DNA of 64,000 bases, taken from assembly GCF_036186745.1 (NCBI RefSeq), contig NZ_CP108086.1, positions 4,960,001 through 5,024,000 of the forward strand, written 5' to 3'. The translations under genes and the position numbers were made by a program. The notes under the pieces are model-generated. The model was not told the DNA's origin. It ran no database searches and saw nothing but the letters and a program-made list of their open reading frames with translations. Positions within the stretch are counted from its first letter, which is position 1. Each line of letters starts with the position of its first letter. This DNA is from Microbispora hainanensis (GTDB taxonomy: Bacteria > Actinomycetota > Actinomycetes > Streptosporangiales > Streptosporangiaceae). Positions 1 to 8,262 of the stretch are shown here, in pieces.

Positions 1-1
1 C

Positions 2-2881
2 CTGCTCGACGACCTCGTCAGGGCCGCGGACCCGGATCTGGCGCTGACCACCCTGAGCCGTCTGGTCGAGCGGGACCCGAGCGTGCTCGGGGCGTTCCGC
101 GCCGACCCCGACCTGCGTCGCAGGCTGCTCGGCGTGTTCGGGCTCAGCGCGGCGCTCGGTGAGCACGTCGTGCGGCACCCGGAGTGCCTGCCGTCGATCC
201 AGTGGACGCGCTGGCCCACGCTCGGCGATCTGCGCGAGGAGATGCTGCTCGCGGTCGGGGCCGACCCGGACGCGTCCGAACCCGTGGCCGAGCTCATGGC
301 AGGCGGAGTCGTCGCCGGGCCGGGCACGCCGGCGATGGACGCGCTGCGCGTCGCCTACCGCAACCGCCTGCTGCACCTGGCGTCGCGCGACGTGGCCGGC
401 GAGTGCACGCTCGCCGAGGTCGCCGCCGCGCTGGCCGACCTCGCCTCGGCCGCGCTGGAGGCCGCGCTCGCCATCGCCAGGGCCGAGGTGCCCGACGCGG
501 GCGACGTACGGCTGGCCGTCATCGGCATGGGCAAGTGCGGGGCCCGCGAGCTGAACTACATCTCCGACGTCGACGTCGTCTTCGTGGCCGAGCCCAAGGA
601 GGGCGTCGACGAGACCAAGGCGCTGCAGATCGCCACCCGCCTCGCGCAGGGCATGATGCGGGCCTGCTCGGCGAGCACCCCCGAGGGCGCGCTGTGGGAG
701 GTGGACGCCAACCTGCGCCCCGAGGGCAAGATGGGCCCGCTCGTGCGCAGCATGGAAAGCCACCTGACCTACTACCGGCGGTGGGCCAAGACCTGGGAGT
801 TCCAGGCGCTGCTCAAGGCGCGCCCGGTCGCGGGCGACCTGGAGCTCGGCCAGCAGTACGTCGCCGCGGTCAACGAGCTGGTCTGGCAGGCCGCCGCCCG
901 GCCCAAGTTCGTGGAGGACGTGCAGGCCATGCGCCGCCGCGTGGAGGCGCATGTGCCCGCGGGCGAGGCCGACCGGCAGATCAAGCTCGGGCCGGGCGGG
1001 CTGCGGGACATCGAGTTCGCCGTCCAGCTCCTCCAGCTCGTGCACGGCCGTTCCGACCCGCTGCTGCGCCGCCGGGCCACGCTGTCGGCCCTCGCCGCCC
1101 TGTCCAGGGGCGGCTACGTCGGGCGTGATGACGCCAAGGCGCTCGCCGAGGCCTACACCTTCCTGCGCCAGGTCGAGCACATGCTCCAGCTCCACCGACT
1201 GCGCCGCACCCACGTGGTGCCGTCGGACACCGCCGACCTGCGGCGGCTCGGCCGGGGCCTGGGCATGACGACCGACCCGGTGGGGGAGTTCACCACAACG
1301 TGGAAGCGGCACGCGCTGGAGGTGCGGCGGCTCCACGAGAAGCTGTTCTACCGCCCGCTGCTGCAGGCCGTGGCCCGGCTGCCGGAGACCGAGGCCCGCC
1401 TGTCCGCGGCCGCGGCCACCGCGCGGCTGCAGGCGCTCGGCTACGCCGACCCCGAGGGCGCGCTGCGGCACATCGCCGCGCTCACCAGCGGTGTCTCCCG
1501 CCGGGCGGCCATCCAGCGGACGCTGCTGCCGGTCATGCTCGGCTGGTTCGCCGACGCCCCCGACCCCGACGCCGGCCTGCTCGGCTTCCGCCAGGTGAGC
1601 GACAAGCTCGGCGCCACGCCGTGGTATCTGCGCCTGCTGCGCGACGAGACCGCCGTGGCCGAGCGCCTCGCCCACCTGCTCGGCACCAGCAAATACGTCA
1701 CCGCTTTACTGCTGCACGCCCCCGAGGCCGTCGCGATGCTGGGCTCGCCCGCCGAGCTGGCCGTACGGCCCGCGGCGACGCTCGCCGCCGAGGCCGCCGC
1801 CGCGGTGAGCCGCCACGCGGAGGACGCCGAGACCGCCGTCGCCGCCGTGCGGGCGCTGCGCCGCAGGGAGCTGCTCCGCACGGCCTGCGCCGACCTGTCG
1901 GGGCTGATCGACATCGAGGAGGTCGGCCAGGCCCTCTCGTCGTTGAACGACGTCACGATCCAGGCGGCGCTCGACACGGCGATCAACAAGGTCACGCTGG
2001 AACGGCGCGCTCCGTTCCCGACGCGGATGGCCGTCATCGCCATGGGCCGCCTCGGCGGCCTGGAGAGCTCCTACGCCAGCGACGCCGACGTCATGTTCGT
2101 GCACGCGCCGCTGCCGGGGGTGGCCGACAGGGACGCGACCGACGCCGCACACGCGGTGGCCGAGGAGACGCGCAGGCTGCTCGCGCTGCCCGCGCCCGAC
2201 CCGCCGCTGCAGATCGACGCGGGCCTGCGGCCGGAGGGACGGCAGGGGCCGCTCGTGCGCACGATCGCCTCCTATCGGGCCTACTACGACCGCTGGGCCT
2301 CGCACTGGGAGGCCCAGGCGCTGCTGCGGGCCCGGTTCTGCGCGGGCGACCCCGAGCTCGGCCGTGAGTTCATCGCGCTCGTCGATCCGCTGCGCTACCC
2401 GGCCGGGGGCATCTCCGCGGACGCCGTACGCGAGATCCGCAAGCTCAAGGCGCGCATGGAGGCCGAGCGGCTGCCGCGCGGGGCCGATCCCGCCCTGCAC
2501 ACCAAGCTCGGCAGGGGCGGGCTGAGCGACGTGGAGTGGGTGGCCCAGCTCATCCAGTTGCGGCACGCGGGCGCCACCCCCGCGCTGCGTACGACGCGCA
2601 CTCTCGACGCGCTGCGCGCGGCGGCGGCGGAGGGCCTGCTCGACCCGGCCGACGAGGAGGTGCTCGCGCAGGCGTGGCTGTTCGCGTCACGCATCCGCGA
2701 CGCCCTCATGCTGGTGCGCGGTCGGGCGTCCGACAGCATCCCGACCTCGGTCAAGGAGCGCGTGCTGCTCGCGCGGGCGCTCGGCTATCCCCCCGAGGGC
2801 ACCGAGGACTTCGTCGAGGACTACCGGCGCGCCACCCGGCGGGCCCGGGCCGTGGTGGAGCGCGTTTTCTACGAGGACTGA
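2..2881 (+). CDS. glnE: Bifunctional glutamine synthetase adenylyltransferase/deadenylase, 5'-truncated by the window edge
   Basis: GlnE attaches AMP to a tyrosine of type I glutamine synthetase when nitrogen is plentiful and removes it when nitrogen is scarce. The reading frame is open to the left edge, so the start lies outside; 959 residues are visible, most of a protein that is about 1000 residues in actinobacteria. Two nucleotidyltransferase halves can be seen. The N-terminal deadenylase half has GMGKCG followed by SDVDVVF near visible residue 174. The C-terminal adenylylating half has GRLGG followed by SDADVMF near residue 680. Each is followed by a helical regulatory segment containing a GPGGLRDIE or GRGGLSDVE motif. 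Its substrate, GlnA, is encoded in this window at about 15.4-16.8 kb. The gene starting with GTG at 83 in the same frame is only an internal codon. Confidence 0.95.
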   Translation: MLDDLVRAADPDLALTTLSRLVERDPSVLGAFRADPDLRRRLLGVFGLSAALGEHVVRHPECLPSIQWTRWPTLGDLREEMLLAVGADPDASEPVAELMAGGVVAGPGTPAMDALRVAYRNRLLHLASRDVAGECTLAEVAAALADLASAALEAALAIARAEVPDAGDVRLAVIGMGKCGARELNYISDVDVVFVAEPKEGVDETKALQIATRLAQGMMRACSASTPEGALWEVDANLRPEGKMGPLVRSMESHLTYYRRWAKTWEFQALLKARPVAGDLELGQQYVAAVNELVWQAAARPKFVEDVQAMRRRVEAHVPAGEADRQIKLGPGGLRDIEFAVQLLQLVHGRSDPLLRRRATLSALAALSRGGYVGRDDAKALAEAYTFLRQVEHMLQLHRLRRTHVVPSDTADLRRLGRGLGMTTDPVGEFTTTWKRHALEVRRLHEKLFYRPLLQAVARLPETEARLSAAAATARLQALGYADPEGALRHIAALTSGVSRRAAIQRTLLPVMLGWFADAPDPDAGLLGFRQVSDKLGATPWYLRLLRDETAVAERLAHLLGTSKYVTALLLHAPEAVAMLGSPAELAVRPAATLAAEAAAAVSRHAEDAETAVAAVRALRRRELLRTACADLSGLIDIEEVGQALSSLNDVTIQAALDTAINKVTLERRAPFPTRMAVIAMGRLGGLESSYASDADVMFVHAPLPGVADRDATDAAHAVAEETRRLLALPAPDPPLQIDAGLRPEGRQGPLVRTIASYRAYYDRWASHWEAQALLRARFCAGDPELGREFIALVDPLRYPAGGISADAVREIRKLKARMEAERLPRGADPALHTKLGRGGLSDVEWVAQLIQLRHAGATPALRTTRTLDALRAAAAEGLLDPADEEVLAQAWLFASRIRDALMLVRGRASDSIPTSVKERVLLARALGYPPEGTEDFVEDYRRATRRARAVVERVFYED

Positions 2882-2942
2882 CTCCGGCCCCGGGCCGGGT
2901 GGTTCCGTACGGGCCGGGTGGAGGGGGCAGTGCGGGGGATGG

Positions 2943-3755
2943 TCAGAGCTTCCTGCCCACGGCCCCGTACCCGCCGTGCACGCGGCCGGTCAGGAAGGGG
3001 ATCTCGTCCGGGTCCGGGCGCCACTCGCCGACCGCCACCAGGCCGGGCTCCACGAGCTCGAAGCCGTCGAAGAACCGGGCGATCTCCGCGCCGGTACGCA
3101 AGGTGAGCGGCACGGGCCCGGTGTTGTACGCCTCGGCGAAGGCCTCCAGGCTCTCGGGGGCGAAGTCGCCGGTGACGTGGGTGACGGCGAGGTAACTGCC
3201 GGGCACGACCGCGTCGGTGTAGCGCCTGACGACGCCGAACGGGTCGTCCTCGTCCTTGATGAACATGAGCGTGCCCACGATGACCACGGCGATCGGCTGG
3301 TCGAAGTCGAGCGTCGCCAGCGTGTCGGGGTGCTTGAGGATGGCGTCGGGGTCGCGCAGATCGGCCTCGATGTAGGCGGTCCTGCCCTCCGGCGCGCTGC
3401 GCAGCAGCGCGCGGGCGTGGACCATCACGATCGGGTCGTTGTCGACGTAGACGACCCTGGCCGCCGGATTCACGGACTGGGCGACCTCGTGGGTGTTGCC
3501 CTGGGTCGGAATGCCGGTGCCGATGTCGAGGAACTGGGTGATCCCCTGCTCCGCGAGGAACCGTACGGCCCGGCCGAGGAACGCCCGATTGTCCCGGGCG
3601 CCCTGGACGACCCCGGGAGAGGCGGCCTTCACCGCTTCGGCGACCGCGCGGTCGGCTTCGAAGTTGTCCTTGCCGCCCAGCCAGTAGTCGTACACCCGGG
3701 CGGGATGCGGCACCGAGGTGTCGAGCTTCGCGGCAGCGGGGGTTTCGTCGGCCAT
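2943..3755 (-). CDS. SAM-dependent methyltransferase, SAV2177/DUF574 family
   Basis: This is a 270-residue member of the actinobacterial SAV2177 (DUF574) family of predicted class I methyltransferases, whose substrates are mostly unknown. Family signatures are visible: VYDYWLGGKDNFEADR at residues 21-36 and the SAM-binding loop DIGTGIPTQGN at 77-87, followed by VYVDNDPIV for the acidic ribose-binding position. The ATG at 3755 was chosen because CCGGAG lies about 9 bases upstream; the frame stays open 40 codons further up, but that extension looks non-coding. It is divergent from the membrane protein gene at 3884. The genomes of actinomycetes usually carry many paralogues, so context gives no specific role. 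Confidence 0.85.
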   Translation of the reverse strand: MADETPAAAKLDTSVPHPARVYDYWLGGKDNFEADRAVAEAVKAASPGVVQGARDNRAFLGRAVRFLAEQGITQFLDIGTGIPTQGNTHEVAQSVNPAARVVYVDNDPIVMVHARALLRSAPEGRTAYIEADLRDPDAILKHPDTLATLDFDQPIAVVIVGTLMFIKDEDDPFGVVRRYTDAVVPGSYLAVTHVTGDFAPESLEAFAEAYNTGPVPLTLRTGAEIARFFDGFELVEPGLVAVGEWRPDPDEIPFLTGRVHGGYGAVGRKL

Positions 3756-3883
3756 CACATGCTCCGGGGGGAAGGGGGTTTTTCTGATCTTATCCGTGCG
3801 CACCCCCGCCCGGTCGTCCGATCGAAATCCGGAATCGCGGAATTCATTGCCCTCACCGTGGCGACGCTGTATCAACGGTACGG

Positions 3884-5278
3884 GTGATCTCTTTGATCTC
3901 GTATTACGCAGACCTGGCTATCGGTCTGATTCTGGCCTTCCTGCTGTTGTCGCTTCTCGTCAGCGGCATCAACGAGGGCATCGTCAGGCTGCTCGGAATC
4001 CGCAGCAAGTTTCTGTGGGCATACCTGCGCGACACCCTCGACGGCGCGGAGACGGCGGACGGAACCTCCCGGCTCGACCGGATCCTGGACGCGCTCAGGA
4101 GGTTCGGCCGCACGGCGCGCACGGCGTCGGCGCAGGCGGTGCGGGCGGTGTCGCCGGAGGAGGGCCGCTCGCGGCTGCCCGCCGGCGTGATGGGGGTGTT
4201 CGCGCGGCTGCCGTTCGGCCCGGACCCGCGGCCCGCGTTCAGCCGGCAGCCGCCCCCGACGCAGAGCCCGCCGCTCACCGCCGCCGCGGGCTCCGTGGCC
4301 GCCGAACAGATGACGACCATTCAGATGACGTCCGAGCAGGAGACGGCAGGGGAGGGCGTGGACCCTGCGCACACCGCCGGGCAGGCCGACCCCGAGGAGA
4401 TCGCCGTCCTCACGGTGGAGCCGGCGGACGTCGGCGCGGGAGCGGGCGGGACGGCCGGGGCCCCGGCCGGCGCGGGGGACGGCGCGGGGGCCGGCGCGGG
4501 GGGCGGCGTGCTGCCGCCGGGTCTGGGCAAGTCGATGGCCGAGCTGCTCCACGAGCGGCTGCAGGAGATCGATCACGCCAAGCGCGGGAGGACGAGCATC
4601 GCCGACATCCCGCCCGCGCGCTTCGCCGTCGCCGTGATGGAGATCGCCACCGAGCACGGCGGCGTGGACGCCCTCATGCGGGACCTCGACGCGCTGAAGA
4701 GCCCCTTCTCCCGCCCGCTCAAGGCCGTGTGGGACAGGGCCAGCCACGACCTGGAGGCGTTCCGGCGCGGCATCGAGGACTGGTTCGACGGTGAGATGGA
4801 GCGGCTCAGCCTGCTCTACCGCCGCTACGTCCGCTGGGTCATCGTCGCGCTCGGTCTCGTCGTGACGCTGGTGTTCAGCATGGACTCCCTGGAGTTCGGC
4901 AAGACCCTGCTGCGCGACAACGCCTACCGCAGCGCGGTGACGGCCTTCGGCGATACGGGTCCCCAGGCGCTCGAACCGCTGCGCGAGCAGTGCGCGCCCG
5001 GCCAGGACCCGTACGCGTGCGTCACCGACGTGCTGAGCACCCCGGCGTTCGTGAAGATCTTCACCTATGCCCCGGTGAGCGTCACGATGGACGCGGCCGA
5101 CGGCCCGGTGTGGGCCTGGCGCGGCGGGGACTGGTGGCAGCGCCTCACGTCACCGGGCCACTGGCCGGGGTTCCTCGTCACGCTGGTCGCCCTGCTGTTC
5201 GGCGCGCCGTTCTGGTGGGACATCCTGCGCCGTGTGAGCGGCCTGCGCGGCCGTACCTCCGGCTCCACCCCCTCCTGA
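3884..5278 (+). CDS. Membrane protein of unknown function with Gly/Ala-rich linker
   Basis: I do not recognise a named family. The 464-residue protein has an N-terminal membrane helix (about 10-29), a strongly conserved-looking stretch ending LRDTLDG near residue 52, a long low-complexity segment rich in Gly, Ala and Pro (about 180-210), a helical soluble region, a second membrane helix near 312-333 and a C-terminal pair of hydrophobic segments near 425-448. The layout suggests a cytoplasmic domain anchored at both ends. It starts at GTG 3884, divergent from the SAV2177-type methyltransferase. The sequence offers no catalytic motif, so a function cannot be assigned. Confidence 0.75.
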   Translation: MISLISYYADLAIGLILAFLLLSLLVSGINEGIVRLLGIRSKFLWAYLRDTLDGAETADGTSRLDRILDALRRFGRTARTASAQAVRAVSPEEGRSRLPAGVMGVFARLPFGPDPRPAFSRQPPPTQSPPLTAAAGSVAAEQMTTIQMTSEQETAGEGVDPAHTAGQADPEEIAVLTVEPADVGAGAGGTAGAPAGAGDGAGAGAGGGVLPPGLGKSMAELLHERLQEIDHAKRGRTSIADIPPARFAVAVMEIATEHGGVDALMRDLDALKSPFSRPLKAVWDRASHDLEAFRRGIEDWFDGEMERLSLLYRRYVRWVIVALGLVVTLVFSMDSLEFGKTLLRDNAYRSAVTAFGDTGPQALEPLREQCAPGQDPYACVTDVLSTPAFVKIFTYAPVSVTMDAADGPVWAWRGGDWWQRLTSPGHWPGFLVTLVALLFGAPFWWDILRRVSGLRGRTSGSTPS

Positions 5279-5308
5279 CCGGTCGCGTGCCACGGCCGCG
5301 ATATCGGG

Positions 5309-6589
5309 TTGCGGCGGCCGACGCGCGTGCGTACGGTCGGCCGGGTGCGCGGGCGAGGGCCGGCCGGGTCGCTGTGGCGGCACCGGGACTTCATGTTGCT
5401 GTGGAGCGGCCACACGGTGAGCCTGTTCGGCTCGCAGATCAGCTGGATCGCCCTGCCGATGGTCGCGGTCGCCGGGCTGCGCGCCACCACGTTCGAAGTG
5501 GCGGTGCTGGGGGCCATGGGCACGCTGCCGTCGCTGGTCGTGTCGCTGCCTGCCGGCGTGCTGGCCGATCGTCACCGCAGGCGGTGCCTCATGATCGCCT
5601 GTGACGCCGGGTCGGCGCTGGCCATGGCGTCGGTGCCGATCGCCGCCGTCGTGGGCCGGGTCACGATGACCCAGCTCTACGTGGTCACGCTGGTCGTCGG
5701 CGCGCTCGGCGTGGTCTTCGGCACCGCGTCAGGCAGCCTGACGCCGGTGCTGCTCGGCGGCGACAGGCTCACCGACGGCAACGCCAAGATGAACACCGCG
5801 CGCGGTCTCGCCGAGATGGCCGGGCCGAGCGTCGGAGGCTTCCTGGTCGGCCTCGTCGGCGCCGCCCGCGCGGTCGCCGCGGACGCCCTCTCGTACGCCG
5901 TGAGCGCCGTGGCCCTGGCGTCGATGCGCCTGCGGGAGCCGAAGCCCGAGCGCACACCGCACCGCGGGCGCTTCCTCGGTGAGATCGCCGAGGGGCTCCG
6001 GTTCGTGCTCGCCCATCCTGTGCTGCGCGTGCTCGCCCTCTCCGGGGCGGTCAGCGCCGTGCTGCTGCGCGGGATCAGCTCGATGTGGCTGCTGTACGTC
6101 GTGCGGGAGCTGGGCTGGAGCCCCCGGGCGGCCGGGCTCGTCTACGGCCTGAGCCTTGTCGGCGGGGTCGCCGGGAGCATGGCGGCCGGGCGGGTGACGG
6201 CCCGGTTCGGCATGGGTCGCGTGATCGTCCTGGGCGCTGCGCTGTCGGCCCCGTTCGAGCTGGTCACCCCCCTCGTGCCGCCCGGCCTGGCCGGCCAGTG
6301 GACCGTCGGGCTGGTCTTCACCTTCCTGACGGCCGCAGGGATGGTCCAGACGACCGCGGCCCAGACCGCGCGCCAGTCGCTGTGCCCGCCCGGCATGCTC
6401 GGCCGGATGAACGGCTCCACCCACTTCATGCGGGCGGGCCTGCTGCCGCTCGGGCCGCTGCTGGCCGGCGCCCTGGGCACCTGGATCGGCCTGCGCCCCG
6501 CCCTGATCATCCTGGGCTCCGCCACCCTGCTGTGGCCGCTCCTGCTGTCCCTGTCACCCGTACGCGCATTGGATGGGAAACGACCATGA
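5309..6589 (+). CDS. MFS transporter, enterobactin-exporter-like (MFS_3)
   Basis: This is a twelve-helix major facilitator superfamily protein of about 426 residues, probably an efflux pump. The first helices follow LWRHRDFMLLWSGHTVSLFG, a start typical of the MFS_3 (EntS-like) group, and the loop between helices 2 and 3 carries the motif-A-like sequence [10 protein letters not shown]. Start choice is uncertain: the frame opens at a TTG (5309), with GTG codons at 5327, 5336 and 5345 also possible. Its stop overlaps the ATG at 6586 by ATGA, implying translational coupling to the frameshifted SnoaL-like gene behind it. No drug or siderophore genes sit nearby to suggest a substrate. Confidence 0.85.
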   Translation: MRRPTRVRTVGRVRGRGPAGSLWRHRDFMLLWSGHTVSLFGSQISWIALPMVAVAGLRATTFEVAVLGAMGTLPSLVVSLPAGVLADRHRRRCLMIACDAGSALAMASVPIAAVVGRVTMTQLYVVTLVVGALGVVFGTASGSLTPVLLGGDRLTDGNAKMNTARGLAEMAGPSVGGFLVGLVGAARAVAADALSYAVSAVALASMRLREPKPERTPHRGRFLGEIAEGLRFVLAHPVLRVLALSGAVSAVLLRGISSMWLLYVVRELGWSPRAAGLVYGLSLVGGVAGSMAAGRVTARFGMGRVIVLGAALSAPFELVTPLVPPGLAGQWTVGLVFTFLTAAGMVQTTAAQTARQSLCPPGMLGRMNGSTHFMRAGLLPLGPLLAGALGTWIGLRPALIILGSATLLWPLLLSLSPVRALDGKRP

Positions 6590-6643
6590 CCGACGACGAC
6601 CGGCCGAGCGCCCCCCCGGCGGCTCGCCACGCGCTACTTCGAG

Positions 6644-6967
6644 ATGTGGAACTCCGGCGACGCCTCGGCGGCCGAGCGGATCCTGAGCCCGAGCTGGGTG
6701 GACCACGCGCATCCCGAGGTGGCCGGGCCGCAGGGCGTTCGCGAGGCGATCGAGCGGATCCGCGGCGCGCAGCCGGACCTCCGGTTCCGCATCGACGCCA
6801 TCCTCGGGGAGGGTGACCTGGTGGCGGTCGTGGGGAACGCCGGTCGCGGCCAGGACGCGGACGGCACCTCTCTGGTCTGGCTCATCCGCGTACAGGACGG
6901 CCTGCTCGCCGAGATGTGGACCTACCACGGCAGCGGCGGGGGCCCGAGGGGCCTTCGGCTCCGGTGA
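6644..6967 (+). CDS. SnoaL-like (NTF2-fold) protein, apparently frameshifted at its 5' end
   Basis: The 107 codons from ATG 6644 encode most of a SnoaL-like NTF2-fold domain (WVDHAHPEVAGP, then QDADGTSLVWLIRVQDGLLAEMW), a cone-shaped alpha+beta fold used for ligand binding or cyclase-type reactions. The natural start is probably ATG 6586, which overlaps the MFS stop, but that codon is in a different frame. Upstream of 6644 the downstream frame reads RRLATRYFEMWNSGD, which looks like the normal family N-terminus, yet contains no start codon before the MFS stop. Removing one C from the run of seven at 6611-6617 would join both parts into an intact protein of about 126 residues. This could be a real disruption, phase variation or a sequencing error. 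Confidence 0.7.
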   Translation: MWNSGDASAAERILSPSWVDHAHPEVAGPQGVREAIERIRGAQPDLRFRIDAILGEGDLVAVVGNAGRGQDADGTSLVWLIRVQDGLLAEMWTYHGSGGGPRGLRLR

Positions 6968-7007
6968 CGCCCCGGCCACTGCGGCCCGGGGCGTTCACCG
7001 GCGGCTG

Positions 7008-7448
7008 TCAGGGTTCGAGGTCGGTCACTCCTCGGCCGCTGGCGATGTCGAGCGGCACAGAAGCCTGGTCGTGCACGATCAGCCACTCGCCGCCGGTCTT
7101 CCGGAAGCAGAAGGTGCCCCGGACCCATATGCCGTTCGTCGCCGTCCCGTTCGCCAGCGTGCCGCTGAGCCGGCCGAAGCAGTGCCCGAACGCCACGTCG
7201 TCGCCCACGGCGAGGGTCAGGTCGCGCACCTCGTAATCGACCTCCTCGAAGACCGCGAACACTTTCGCCCAGTTCTTCAGCTTCGCGTCGATCCCGACGT
7301 GTTGCAGCGGCGGCTCGACGTCGAAGGACACGACGTCCGTCGCGTAGAGCCGCCTCAGTGCGTCGAGATCTTTGGCCCGGATCCCTTCGACGACCCTGCC
7401 GATGTGCCGCCTGATCGTGGCTTCGTCTTCCTCGCGTCGCGTAGGCAT
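7008..7448 (-). CDS. SnoaL/DUF4440-type nuclear transport factor 2 family protein
   Basis: This 146-residue protein has the NTF2-like layout: an N-terminal helix (DEATIRRHIGRVVEGIRAKDLDALRRLY is spread over residues 8-35), a strand with ATDVVSFDVEPP, and the closing strands EWLIVHDQASVPLD. Proteins of this group bind small ligands or act as ketosteroid-isomerase-like enzymes, and the exact activity cannot be read from sequence. The ATG at 7448 is preferred over the upstream TTG because AAGGGA lies about 9 bases before it. It lies between the frameshifted SnoaL gene and the flavin reductase on the opposite strand from the former. Confidence 0.8.
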   Translation of the reverse strand: MPTRREEDEATIRRHIGRVVEGIRAKDLDALRRLYATDVVSFDVEPPLQHVGIDAKLKNWAKVFAVFEEVDYEVRDLTLAVGDDVAFGHCFGRLSGTLANGTATNGIWVRGTFCFRKTGGEWLIVHDQASVPLDIASGRGVTDLEP

Positions 7449-7505
7449 CGCTGTACGTCCCTTCAATCGGTTCTCACCGGTACGACCGGACAGTGCCGGG
7501 AAATG

Positions 7506-8096
7506 TCAGGCCGAGGTGACGGTGACCGGGGTGGCGGCGCGCAGCGGCGCCAAGGCGGTGCTCCAGGCGACGACGTGGTCCAGCAGCATGTCGAGCGCGC
7601 CGGCGCTGTGCGGGCCCGGCCTGAAGACGGTGTAGTCCTCGAACTCGGTCTGCAGCGGCAGCGCGACCTGCGGGGCCACGTCCGCCATCTGCAACGCCCC
7701 GCAGACCAGCCGCAACTGCTCGACCGCGCGGGCGCCGCCCGCGATGCCGTACGAGACGAACCCGGTGGCCTTGTTGTTCCACTCGGCGTACAGGTGGTCG
7801 AGGGCGTCCTTGAGCACGCCGGGAGCCGAATGGTTGTATTCGGGAGTGACGATGACGAACCCGTCGAAAGAGGCGATGGTGTCCGCCCAGGCCCTGGTGT
7901 GCTCGTGCTGATACCGGCCCGCTGACAGCATCGCCGGTGTCGGCTCGTCGAGGTGCGGCAACGGGTGGTCGAGCAGGTCGACCACCGCGAACTCGGCGTC
8001 GGTGCGGCGTGCGGCCCTCTCGTGGACCCAGGTGGCGACCTGCTCGCCCCTGCGGCCGGGGCGGGTGCTGCCGAGTATGATCCCGATCTTCGTCAT
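7506..8096 (-). CDS. NADPH-dependent FMN reductase family oxidoreductase
   Basis: A 196-residue flavodoxin-fold reductase expected to bind FMN and oxidise NAD(P)H, reducing flavin or quinone-like acceptors. The phosphate-binding loop GSTRPGRRGEQV is at residues 9-20 and the second flavin signature PEYNHSAPGVLKDALD at 85-100. The ATG at 8096 has AGGAGA 5-6 bases upstream. The gene is divergent from an ECF41 sigma factor and shares its promoter sequence (CCTCACA-N16-TGTC at 8140-8166, reverse strand), so it is the likely target of that sigma factor. ECF41 factors are known to sit beside genes for carboxymuconolactone decarboxylases, oxidoreductases or epimerases, and this gene fits the oxidoreductase class. 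Confidence 0.88.
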   Translation of the reverse strand: MTKIGIILGSTRPGRRGEQVATWVHERAARRTDAEFAVVDLLDHPLPHLDEPTPAMLSAGRYQHEHTRAWADTIASFDGFVIVTPEYNHSAPGVLKDALDHLYAEWNNKATGFVSYGIAGGARAVEQLRLVCGALQMADVAPQVALPLQTEFEDYTVFRPGPHSAGALDMLLDHVVAWSTALAPLRAATPVTVTSA

Positions 8097-8139
8097 CGTT
8101 CTCCTGCTCCAGTGCTGATGCCGATGCTTCGAGCAGTAC

Positions 8140-8166
8140 GACAACGCGGCGGCCCGGAATGTGAGG
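8140..8166 (-). promoter_or_regulatory. Candidate ECF41-dependent promoter of the FMN reductase gene
   Basis: On the reverse strand the sequence reads CCTCACA (8166-8160), a 16-base spacer, then TGTC (8143-8140), ending 43 bases before the ATG at 8096. As I recall it, the published ECF41 consensus is TGTCACA-N16-CGTC, which agrees at five of seven and three of four positions with identical spacing. Confidence 0.6.
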
Positions 8167-8191
8167 CGGCCCGGAATGTGAGGCGGCCCGG
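8149..8191. repeat. Two and a half tandem 17-bp repeats in the divergent promoter region
   Basis: The unit GCGGCCCGGAATGTGAG occurs at 8149-8165 and 8166-8182, with a third partial copy (nine bases) at 8183-8191. Each full unit begins a TGTGAGG word. The second TGTGAGG (8177-8183) forms a perfect inverted repeat with CCTCACA at 8192-8198 around an 8-base centre. Confidence 0.85.
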
Positions 8192-8218
8192 CCTCACAGA
8201 TCGCCGCGCTGTCTTGTC
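8192..8218 (+). promoter_or_regulatory. Candidate autoregulated ECF41 promoter of the sigma factor gene
   Basis: CCTCACA at 8192-8198, a 16-base spacer, then TGTC at 8215-8218, placed 44 bases before the sigma factor ATG at 8263. The two boxes and spacer length are identical to the oppositely oriented promoter at 8140-8166, as expected if the sigma factor drives both its own gene and the reductase. Confidence 0.6.
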
Positions 8219-8262
8219 GGACCGGTAAGGGCAGCACACGACCCAGGGGAGCTTCCGGAACC

